This document shows positions 1 to 4,709 of a stretch of 5,945 nt of DNA, piece after piece. Below the pieces are notes generated by a model. That model was given only the letters and a program-made list of their open reading frames with translations. It searched no databases and was not told the DNA's origin. The stretch comes from Clostridiales bacterium (GTDB lineage: Bacteria; Bacillota; Clostridia; Oscillospirales; Acutalibacteraceae). How positions within the stretch are numbered: the stretch's first letter is position 1; each line of letters starts with the position of its first letter. Made by a program: the position numbers and the translations under genes. The stretch is from assembly GCA_012516295.1 (NCBI GenBank), contig JAAYWU010000184.1, forward strand, positions 1-5,945. The letters run 5' to 3'.

Positions 1-951
1 ACGAACCATCACGTTTTTTGAAAGCAGAAAGCTGATGTCCATGGATCTTAAAATTGGGCCGCCCAAACAGCCGCCCGCGCAGGCATTCAGCTCCAGAAAA
101 TAGCCGGAAAGATTGTCCCGCTGAATGGAATCCAGCACCTCGATACAGCGGTCCACCCCGTCAACGCTCAGGCACTCATACACCGCGCGTTCCTTCCGGT
201 TAAGATTTTTTATAATGCCCCCCGGCGCCGGATAATAGCGGGGCAGGGTAGTTGCCATCGCCCGGCTGTTGCGGTCCTCCTGCGAAAAATCCACATTTTC
301 CTCCTGGAACCAATTTTGCAGCTCGTCGAACGTCAGAACGGAAAACAGCAGATTGCCGTTGCCGGGGTCAAGGCATTCATATTTTTTCGATATGCAGGGG
401 CCGATAAACACAACTTTCGCCCGAACGCCGTAAATCTGTTTGATCATACGCGCATGCGCAATCACCGGCGTTACAACCGGCGCAAGCTGGGAAGTAAGCA
501 AGGGATAATTTTTTTCAATGAGAAGATTGATCGACGGGCAGGCCGAAGTTATAATATTCCGCATTTTATGCTTACGGATCAGTTTTTCATATTCGCGTGT
601 CACCTGTTCCGCACCGATTGCTGTTTCCTCCACATGGGAAAATCCCAATTGCTTTAATGCCGCCGACATTTTCAGAATCCCCGTCTTGGGAAATGCGGCA
701 ATATAGGACGGAGCCAAAGAAACATACAGCTTTTCCCCTGCTTCAATCGCCTTTTTCACTTTTGGCAGATTACTGTTGATATATTTCGCATTTTGCGGGC
801 AAACAAGCAGGCAGTTCCCGCAATAGATACACTCATCCCCGAGAATCTGTATCTGCTCATCCCGATAGGCTATCGATTTTACCGGGCAATTGCGAATGCA
901 TTTATAACAGTTTTTACAGTCCGATTTATTTAAGCCAATGATTCCTTCCAT
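1..951 (-). CDS. Putative sensory-type [FeFe]-hydrogenase (HydS-like), 3' end outside the window
   Basis: The 317 visible residues read continuously from an ATG at 951 to the left edge. Residues 12-22 and 41-51 are two complete CxxCxxCxxxCP [4Fe-4S] motifs. An H-cluster domain follows, with its four expected ligands: C138 in TSACPS, C186 in IGPCISKK, and C291 and C295 in ACAGGC. The cysteine that normally precedes the first ligand and relays protons (TSCCP in catalytic enzymes) is A137, and the position equivalent to the relay serine appears to be A157. The Cys-to-Ala change is known from the putatively sensory HydS hydrogenases of group C/D, where turnover is low. Those proteins usually continue with another iron-sulfur segment and a PAS domain; that part would lie beyond the window and is not seen. 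The start is supported by GGAG (961-964 on the other strand) nine bases upstream. It is divergent from the hydrogenase operon, which fits a regulatory role, but that role is inferred. Confidence 0.88.
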   Translation of the reverse strand, partial: MEGIIGLNKSDCKNCYKCIRNCPVKSIAYRDEQIQILGDECIYCGNCLLVCPQNAKYINSNLPKVKKAIEAGEKLYVSLAPSYIAAFPKTGILKMSAALKQLGFSHVEETAIGAEQVTREYEKLIRKHKMRNIITSACPSINLLIEKNYPLLTSQLAPVVTPVIAHARMIKQIYGVRAKVVFIGPCISKKYECLDPGNGNLLFSVLTFDELQNWFQEENVDFSQEDRNSRAMATTLPRYYPAPGGIIKNLNRKERAVYECLSVDGVDRCIEVLDSIQRDNLSGYFLELNACAGGCLGGPILRSMDISFLLSKNVMVR

Positions 952-960
952 GAAATAACG

Positions 961-964
961 CTCC
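961..964 (-). promoter_or_regulatory. Ribosome binding site of the sensory-type hydrogenase gene
   Basis: GGAG on the minus strand lies nine bases before the ATG at 951. It decides the start, because the same frame stays open upstream to about position 1109 but contains no ATG there. Confidence 0.55.
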
Positions 965-1005
965 ACAGGGCAGGCAGCCGTTCCGAAACAAGCGATGGAT
1001 TCCGT

Positions 1006-1023
1006 CCCGCAGTACTGCGCGGG
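1006..1023. repeat. Near-perfect palindrome in the leader of the sensory-type hydrogenase gene
   Basis: The 18 bases contain the perfect 10-base palindrome GCAGTACTGC (1009-1018), flanked by CCC and, after two extra bases, GGG. With one or two bases bulged it can form a G+C-rich hairpin in the leader RNA about 55 bases upstream of the start codon, or serve as a DNA-binding site. No regulator is assigned. Confidence 0.35.
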
Positions 1024-1074
1024 CAGAAAAGCTTGCCTTGACCGGAGGCGAACCTTTGTATCGTTTTTCTTTCT

Positions 1075-1103
1075 ATCATAACATAAAAGATTCCGAAAAA
1101 CAA
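1075..1103 (-). promoter_or_regulatory. Candidate sigma-A promoter of the sensory-type hydrogenase gene
   Basis: On the minus strand TTGTTT (1098-1103) and TATGAT (1075-1080) are separated by exactly 17 bases. The -10 box matches five of six consensus bases and the -35 box three of six. If correct, transcription starts near 1068 and leaves a leader of roughly 115 bases before the ATG at 951. Confidence 0.45.
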
Positions 1104-1266
1104 CGATTTAAATTGTGAAAACATCTATACAAGCTATTCTATTTTGGTGGGTTTTTACAATCTTTTGTGCAAATACGGGGAACATATTCGTTCTTTCCTG
1201 TATGAATTTTTGGGTATTTAATTATTATAACGTTTTGGTACAGCAAAGCAAAATCAAAAACAATAC

Positions 1267-1286
1267 GCTTTGTGCAATCACAAAGC
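1267..1286. promoter_or_regulatory. Perfect 8+4+8 inverted repeat, candidate operator
   Basis: GCTTTGTG and CACAAAGC are exact reverse complements around the spacer CAAT. The core has TTG-N8-CAA geometry, the spacing seen in many Crp/Fnr-family sites (for example TTGAT-N4-ATCAA). It does not match the Rex consensus TTGTTAA-N4-TTAACAA. The repeat overlaps a possible weak -35 (TTGTGC, 1270-1275) that is followed after 16 bases by TATTAT (1292-1297). The regulator identity is inference. Confidence 0.45.
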
Positions 1287-1448
1287 TCTCATATTATAAA
1301 TATGGTTTTTCTATTTCGGTTGTTTTTTACAAAAAAACGAAAAGAAAAAACAGCCAGAAACCCACTATTCATCAGGCACAAACGACGATGCAGCGGCATA
1401 ATTTCGGCATTATTAAATTCTTGGTGTGCAAAATAAAATCAGATTTCG

Positions 1449-1477
1449 TTGACGCTCTGCTGCCGTCATGCTATGTT
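1449..1477 (+). promoter_or_regulatory. Candidate sigma-A promoter of the hydrogenase operon
   Basis: TTGACG (1449-1454, five of six consensus bases) is followed after 17 bases by TATGTT (1472-1477, four of six). Transcription would start near 1484, about 50 bases before the first ATG of the operon at 1533. Its position and spacing make it the best plus-strand promoter candidate in the divergent region. Confidence 0.5.
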
Positions 1478-1532
1478 TGTTACAAGATTATCAGAATTTT
1501 TCGAACTGGGATATGTGAAGTGGAGTGTTTTT

Positions 1533-1781
1533 ATGAATATTGAAGTTTATATCGAAAAATCATCCCAATGGCAAGCAATGGCTGTCCTGAAAGAAATGCG
1601 GCGGCTGATTCAGAAACACCACCTTGAAAACAAGGTTTCCCTGAGCGCCTCACTTTGCACAGGGGATTTTACAAACTCCGGCGTGCCGGTAAAAATCGGT
1701 GAAAACGTGACGGGATATGTTTCAAAAGACGACTTGGAAAATGTGTTCGGAACCTATATTTTGCAGCCGAGCGGTCTTTGA
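1533..1781 (+). CDS. Thioredoxin-fold [2Fe-2S]-type small protein with most cluster cysteines lost
   Basis: This 82-residue protein resembles the stand-alone thioredoxin-like ferredoxin domain (NuoE/HndA C-terminal type) often encoded beside clostridial hydrogenases. The pattern is an N-terminal beta strand, a helix at about residues 13-30, the strand around KVSLSAS, the segment LCTGDFTNSGVPV and an acidic C-terminal helix. Normal members bind [2Fe-2S] through a C-x4-C pair near the N terminus and a C-x3-C pair later. Here the equivalent positions read Y6, S11, C42 and F46, so one cysteine remains and an ordinary cluster cannot form. The ATG at 1533 has GGAG (1522-1525) seven bases upstream; the same frame is open earlier but without such a site. 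It lies 65 bases before the hydrogenase gene and probably shares its transcript. A structural or adaptor role is inference. Remote family resemblance is moderately sure; function is unknown. Confidence 0.72.
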   Translation: MNIEVYIEKSSQWQAMAVLKEMRRLIQKHHLENKVSLSASLCTGDFTNSGVPVKIGENVTGYVSKDDLENVFGTYILQPSGL

Positions 1782-1805
1782 GCCGCCAAAAATTTTAATT
1801 ACTCT

Positions 1806-1829
1806 TTAACAACCGGCGCCGCCGGGTTT
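1806..1829 (+). promoter_or_regulatory. Intercistronic hairpin and Rex-like half-site before the hydrogenase gene
   Basis: AACCGGC (1811-1817) can pair with GCCGG-G-TT (1821-1828) across a GCC loop with one bulged G, giving a short stable hairpin just before the ribosome binding site. It overlaps TTAACAA (1806-1812), an exact Rex half-site. The opposite half (1795-1801, TTAATTA) fits poorly. The hairpin has no U-run and is not a convincing terminator. Confidence 0.25.
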
Positions 1830-1846
1830 ATGGAAGGGCATGTGAA

Positions 1847-3265
1847 ATGTTGCAATTTAATTCCAATGTACAGAAACTGAAGTACAGGGTTCTGAAAGAA
1901 GTTATCCGGCTCGCGGCAAAAGACGAGCTGAACGCAAATTTATATGAGATTCCCCGCAAAATCATTCCGGGACCGAAAGCAACCATGCGCTGCTGCATTT
2001 ACCGGGAACGGGCCATCATAGAAGAACGGGTAAAGCTGGCCATGGGCGGCGATCCAAATAACAAAAATATTGTGGAAGTCCTTGACGTGGCCTGCGAGGA
2101 ATGCCCGACAAAACGCTTTACCGTTACGGATACCTGCCAGGGGTGTATTGCTCACCGCTGCCAAAACGTGTGCCCCGCCGGTGCAATTACCTTTGTAAAC
2201 CATAAAGCGGTTATCGACCATGAAAAATGCAAAGGATGCGGCCAATGCATGCGTTCATGTCCTTATCACGCCATTACGGAACAGGAACGCCCCTGCATCA
2301 GCGCCTGCAAGGCGAAGGCCATCTCTATGGATGAGCAAAACAAAGCGAAAATCGATATTGAAAAATGCGTGCGCTGCGGCGCGTGCGTCCGCCAATGTCC
2401 GTTTGGCGCGATTGCGGATAAATCCTATGTTTTGAATGCCATGAAAATGATACGGGATTCCGACCACGGAAAAAATTACCGGGTTTATGCCGCTATTGCG
2501 CCCGCCATTGCAAGCCAATTCTCCTATGCAAGCATCGGGCAGATTGTAACCGGTCTGAAAAAAATCGGTTTTGACAAGGTAGTTGAAGCCGCACTTGGCG
2601 CGGATATTGTCGCATATAAAGAAGCGGAGGAACTCGCTGAAAAAGAATTCCTTACAACTTCCTGCTGCCCCGCGTTCGTTCAGTTCATTCAAGCTAATTT
2701 TCCCGACCTGAAGGACCATATATCGAGCAATCCCTCTCCGATGGTGCAAATCGCGAGGCTGATCAAACAAAGGGACGAAACCGCAAAAGTGGTATTCATC
2801 GGCCCATGTATCGCTAAAAAAATGGAATTCCAAAAAGAAGAACTACAGGGTGTGGTTGACTGCGTAATCACCTTCGAAGAGCTGCAGGCCATGTTCGGCG
2901 GTTTGGAAATCCATCTGGAAGAGCTGGAGGAAAGCGAGTTAAACGACGCCTCGTACTTCGGCAGAATATTCGCAAGAAACGGCGGTGTAACCGAGGCTGT
3001 TTCCCATGCCCTGGAAGAAAAAAATATTGATTTCCCGGTAAACCCGGCGGTCTGCGACGGGCTGGAAGAATGCCGCGCCGCCCTTCTGAAAGCTTCCAAA
3101 GGGAAGTTGGAGGAAAACTTTATTGAAGGGATGGCCTGTGCGGGGGGCTGTGCCGGCGGGGCCGCCTGTATCAGCATGAACCAGCCCGCGAAAAACAGGA
3201 TGCGCATTGAAAATTTCGCAAAGCAGTCCACCCGCGGGGTAAAAGAATCCGTCAAGATGAGATAG
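1847..3265 (+). CDS. Group B-type monomeric [FeFe]-hydrogenase
   Basis: This 472-residue enzyme should interconvert H2 with protons and electrons at a cytoplasmic H-cluster, probably with ferredoxin as partner. The N terminus carries conserved cysteines (C49, C50, C83, C86). Then come iron-sulfur motifs at C97/C100/C105/C109, C128/C131/C134/C138 and C174/C177/C180/C184, plus a partial one at C150-x3-C154. The H-cluster domain spans about residues 212-445. Its motifs are TTSCCPAF (relay C273, ligand C274), IGPCIAKK (C321) and GMACAGGCAGG (C431, C435). Relay residues equivalent to E279, E282 and S319 of the Clostridium pasteurianum enzyme CpI also appear to be present. The long cysteine-rich N terminus and the G-P-C in place of M-P-C point to group B rather than group A, by recollection of the family and not by a search. 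The ATG has GGAAGGG (1832-1838) eight bases upstream. No separate promoter is evident, so it likely depends on the upstream gene's promoter. Confidence 0.93.
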   Translation: MLQFNSNVQKLKYRVLKEVIRLAAKDELNANLYEIPRKIIPGPKATMRCCIYRERAIIEERVKLAMGGDPNNKNIVEVLDVACEECPTKRFTVTDTCQGCIAHRCQNVCPAGAITFVNHKAVIDHEKCKGCGQCMRSCPYHAITEQERPCISACKAKAISMDEQNKAKIDIEKCVRCGACVRQCPFGAIADKSYVLNAMKMIRDSDHGKNYRVYAAIAPAIASQFSYASIGQIVTGLKKIGFDKVVEAALGADIVAYKEAEELAEKEFLTTSCCPAFVQFIQANFPDLKDHISSNPSPMVQIARLIKQRDETAKVVFIGPCIAKKMEFQKEELQGVVDCVITFEELQAMFGGLEIHLEELEESELNDASYFGRIFARNGGVTEAVSHALEEKNIDFPVNPAVCDGLEECRAALLKASKGKLEENFIEGMACAGGCAGGAACISMNQPAKNRMRIENFAKQSTRGVKESVKMR

Positions 3266-3272
3266 TGCATAA

Positions 3273-3279
3273 AGGAGGG
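3273..3279 (+). promoter_or_regulatory. Strong ribosome binding site deciding the start of the cysteine-rich gene
   Basis: AGGAGGG (full AAAGGAGGG) lies nine bases before ATG 3289. An alternative GTG at 3265 shares its G with the hydrogenase stop codon, but it sits upstream of this site and would place the site inside the coding sequence, so ATG 3289 is preferred. Confidence 0.75.
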
Positions 3280-3288
3280 CTATTTCCT

Positions 3289-3642
3289 ATGCTGGGCTGT
3301 AAATTATGCAATTACTACCATGCGGTTTCCGGGAAGAGTTTCCCCGGACTCAATCTTGGTATTTGCGATTTTTCCGACACGCTGTTTATGGAAGATGTAG
3401 AGAATCTGAACATCGAGTATCCATGCCGGAAAATCCGCTATAACGATTATCTTCGGAAAAAATCCATGGCTTGCATTACCCCTTCCTCCGCCGCGAGCTT
3501 CGTGAATTCCGAGCTGTTCCGCGAGCTGCAGGATTGTGGGGTTTCCATGTTGAAATTTCCGGAGGGAAGCATTGAAAAATGCTTTAAAACCCACTTGGAG
3601 CAAGAAAACCATGAAGTGCGCTGCGGAGCGCACACAAAATAA
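3289..3642 (+). CDS. Unrecognised 117-residue cysteine-rich protein in the hydrogenase operon
   Basis: No family is confidently recognised. The protein is small and soluble, with no signal peptide or membrane segment. Its front half has a metal-site-like layout: C4-x2-C7, then H11, C26 (in GICDFS) and C46 (in EYPCRKI), a plausible four-cysteine zinc or iron site. Further cysteines occur at 62, 83, 98 and 112 without an obvious motif. It starts 23 bases after the hydrogenase stop with a very strong ribosome binding site, so it is almost certainly co-transcribed and well translated. The position suggests an accessory role for the hydrogenase, such as electron transfer, metal handling or oxygen protection, but that is inference from context only. 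The composition, ribosome binding site and tight spacing make it a real gene; the function is open. Confidence 0.8.
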   Translation: MLGCKLCNYYHAVSGKSFPGLNLGICDFSDTLFMEDVENLNIEYPCRKIRYNDYLRKKSMACITPSSAASFVNSELFRELQDCGVSMLKFPEGSIEKCFKTHLEQENHEVRCGAHTK

Positions 3643-3765
3643 ACCTGCTTATAAAGCACGGGAATTCATATGATTGCACACACAGTCATAATCACATCTG
3701 TGATAGGAATTTCCGAGCTTTGTAATAAATCTATTGGATTACACCTTAATCCATAATTACCACAT

Positions 3766-3800
3766 GTGCGCACTAACCGCTTTTTGCGGATAGTGCGCAC
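3766..3800. terminator. 15-bp hairpin downstream of the hydrogenase operon
   Basis: GTGCGCACTAACCGC (3766-3780) pairs with GCGGATAGTGCGCAC (3786-3800) with one mismatch around a TTTTT loop. It is very stable, but neither side has a classical U-run directly after the stem. It may act as a transcript-stabilising 3' end or a bidirectional terminator rather than a textbook intrinsic terminator. Confidence 0.5.
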
Positions 3801-3813
3801 CTCCCTTTAAATG

Positions 3814-3857
3814 AACAAATACGGGCCGGCGTTTATGGCGCCTGGCCCGTATTTGTT
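3814..3857. terminator. Second strong hairpin, probable bidirectional terminator
   Basis: AACAAATACGGGCC (3814-3827) is the exact reverse complement of 3844-3857. It is extended by GGCG/CGCC (3828-3831 and 3839-3842) with one bulged T and a 7-base loop. The A/T-rich outer end gives a U-rich tract (AUUUGUUU) at the 3' side of the stem in the plus direction, and similarly in the minus direction. It fits a shared terminator between converging units. Confidence 0.6.
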
Positions 3858-3900
3858 TGCCGTGTCTGTTTCTATTCCACGGATATTTCCGCGGCCGGCA

Positions 3901-3929
3901 AAAAGGGGTTAATCCATGCTTCCCCTTTT
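3901..3929 (-). terminator. Intrinsic terminator of the DedA gene, overlapping its stop codon
   Basis: On the minus strand AAAAGGGG (3929-3922) pairs with CCCCTTTT (3908-3901), followed by one more T. The 13-base loop includes the TAA stop at 3911-3909. The stem with a T5 end is terminator-like, although the stem is only eight pairs. Confidence 0.5.
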
Positions 3930-4565
3930 CATTTTCAATTTATTATTGATATATACTGCAAGTACAGGGACAACGGAAATCCCGATAATTGCAACAATCA
4001 CAAGGCTGAAGTGCTCTTTTACATAGCCGATGTTTCCAAAAAAATAGCCGAAACCAAAGAGCAGGGATACCCATGTGATGCCGCCGATTACATTATACAT
4101 CAGGAATTTTCGGTAAGGCATTTTACTTGCCCCCGCAACAAACGGAGCAAAGGTACGGATAATCGGGACAAACCGTGCAATTGTGATCGTTTTTCCACCA
4201 TGCTTGATGAAAAAATTCTGCGCCTTGTCAATATTCTCTGTACTCACCAAGGGAATTTTTTCACGCTTCTGAACTTTTTCCCGCAGCATATGCCCGATAT
4301 GATAATTTAAGGTATCCCCTGAAATCGCGGCAATGTAGAGCAGCAGGATAATAAGCGGAATGTTGATCGGCCCGCCCGCAGCCGCAATCGCGCCCGCAGC
4401 GAACAAAAGCGAATCCCCGGGAAGAAAGGGCATGATGACAAGACCGGTTTCAATAAATATGGTAATAAAAAGAAAGACATAAGCCCACGTGTTATACTGG
4501 CTAATCAATATAGACAAGTGCTGGTCCAGATGAAGAAAAAGATCCACAATTGTACTAAAATCCAA
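3909..4565 (-). CDS. DedA-family integral membrane protein
   Basis: The 218-residue length is typical of DedA proteins, which are polytopic inner-membrane proteins. Several members transport lipid carriers, including undecaprenyl phosphate (UptA type), and others support proton-dependent envelope homeostasis. Visible family marks are FIETGLVIMPFLPGDSLLF at about residues 37-55 and ARFVPIIRTFAPFVAGASK at about 130-148. The charged residues shown to be essential in E. coli YqjA (E39, D51, R130, R136) correspond to E39, D51, R131 and R137. Hydrophobic segments lie near residues 26-46, 53-63, 68-83, 156-178 and 186-205, with a basic cytoplasmic tail. The start is a TTG at 4565 with AGGAG (4574-4578 on the other strand) eight bases upstream; no ATG fits. 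It has its own candidate promoter and terminator. The exact substrate is not determined by the sequence. Confidence 0.92.
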   Translation of the reverse strand: MDFSTIVDLFLHLDQHLSILISQYNTWAYVFLFITIFIETGLVIMPFLPGDSLLFAAGAIAAAGGPINIPLIILLLYIAAISGDTLNYHIGHMLREKVQKREKIPLVSTENIDKAQNFFIKHGGKTITIARFVPIIRTFAPFVAGASKMPYRKFLMYNVIGGITWVSLLFGFGYFFGNIGYVKEHFSLVIVAIIGISVVPVLAVYINNKLKMKRGSMD

Positions 4566-4573
4566 TTTTAATT

Positions 4574-4578
4574 CTCCT
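4574..4578 (-). promoter_or_regulatory. Ribosome binding site supporting the TTG start of the DedA gene
   Basis: AGGAG on the minus strand is eight bases before TTG 4565. It confirms a non-ATG start, since no in-frame ATG lies between it and the conserved core. Confidence 0.65.
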
Positions 4579-4618
4579 ATTTCAAATTTTCAGCCTTGCA
4601 TTTCAAACGATTATTCCT

Positions 4619-4647
4619 ATTATATCTCGGAGTAATGAATAAAAAAC
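4619..4647 (-). promoter_or_regulatory. Candidate promoter of the DedA gene
   Basis: A perfect TATAAT (4619-4624, minus strand) lies about 55 bases upstream of the TTG start. The -35 region at 17-base spacing (4642-4647) is only a T-rich run (GTTTTT), so the promoter is called mainly on its -10 box and position. Confidence 0.45.
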
Positions 4648-4668
4648 GAACAACAAGTAAATAGATTG

Positions 4669-4700
4669 AAAAGCGGATATCAAGAGGATATCCGCTTTTT
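4669..4700 (-). terminator. Intrinsic terminator after the flippase-like gene
   Basis: A perfect 13-bp stem (4669-4681 with 4687-4699) encloses the loop AAGAG. A-runs on one side and T-runs on the other make it work in both directions. It begins about ten bases after the stop codon of the minus-strand flippase-like gene, so termination of that gene is the obvious role. Confidence 0.8.
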
Positions 4701-4709
4701 CCATCTCTA

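Larger units (their letters stand above)
952..1532. other. Divergent gene-free regulatory region, 581 bases
   Basis: No convincing gene lies here. The part from about 1080 to 1450 is clearly richer in A+T than the flanking genes. The open frame crossing it on the plus strand (1115-1543) begins at a GTG without a ribosome binding site and gives a low-complexity translation. The region carries the leader and candidate promoter of the minus-strand hydrogenase gene, a perfect 20-base inverted repeat at 1267-1286, and candidate plus-strand promoters. Its length and divergent layout make it the likely control point for both hydrogenase transcription units. Confidence 0.6.
3643..3908. other. Convergent intergenic region, 266 bases
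   Basis: This region separates the end of the plus-strand hydrogenase operon from the end of the minus-strand DedA gene. The first 120 bases are A+T-rich and hold only small repeats (TCACA-TC-TGTGA near 3700 and GGATTA/TAATCC near 3737-3752). A 28-codon frame beginning at 3670 has no good ribosome binding site. The second half holds two strong hairpins listed separately. Confidence 0.6.

Noticed and set aside
952..1109. N-terminal extension of the minus-strand hydrogenase, with four cysteines in frame
   Set aside because: There is no ATG in the extension. ATG 951 has a GGAG at suitable spacing, and the protein from there begins like a normal ferredoxin-type N terminus, so the leader is treated as untranslated.
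930..1124. 64-codon minus-strand frame beginning in the leader
   Set aside because: It is in a different frame from the hydrogenase, overlaps its start, has no family resemblance and no ribosome binding site.
1476..1484. Short dyad TTGTTACAA near the operon promoter as a possible Rex site
   Set aside because: It is only nine bases with no N4 spacer and no second half, so it does not fit a Rex operator and is expected by chance in A+T-rich DNA.
1115..1543. 142-codon plus-strand open frame across the divergent region
   Set aside because: It starts at GTG without a ribosome binding site, its translation is low-complexity, and it spans the candidate promoters and operator and overlaps the start of the well-supported gene at 1533.
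2689..3270. 193-codon minus-strand frame opposite the group B hydrogenase
   Set aside because: It is a shadow of the hydrogenase coding strand: compositionally odd, with no ribosome binding site and in conflict with motifs that are certain on the plus strand.
3670..3756. 28-codon plus-strand frame MIAHTVIITSVI...
   Set aside because: Only a weak GGGA lies upstream, no family is recognised, and it is surrounded by A+T-rich sequence. A real small protein cannot be excluded but is not supported.
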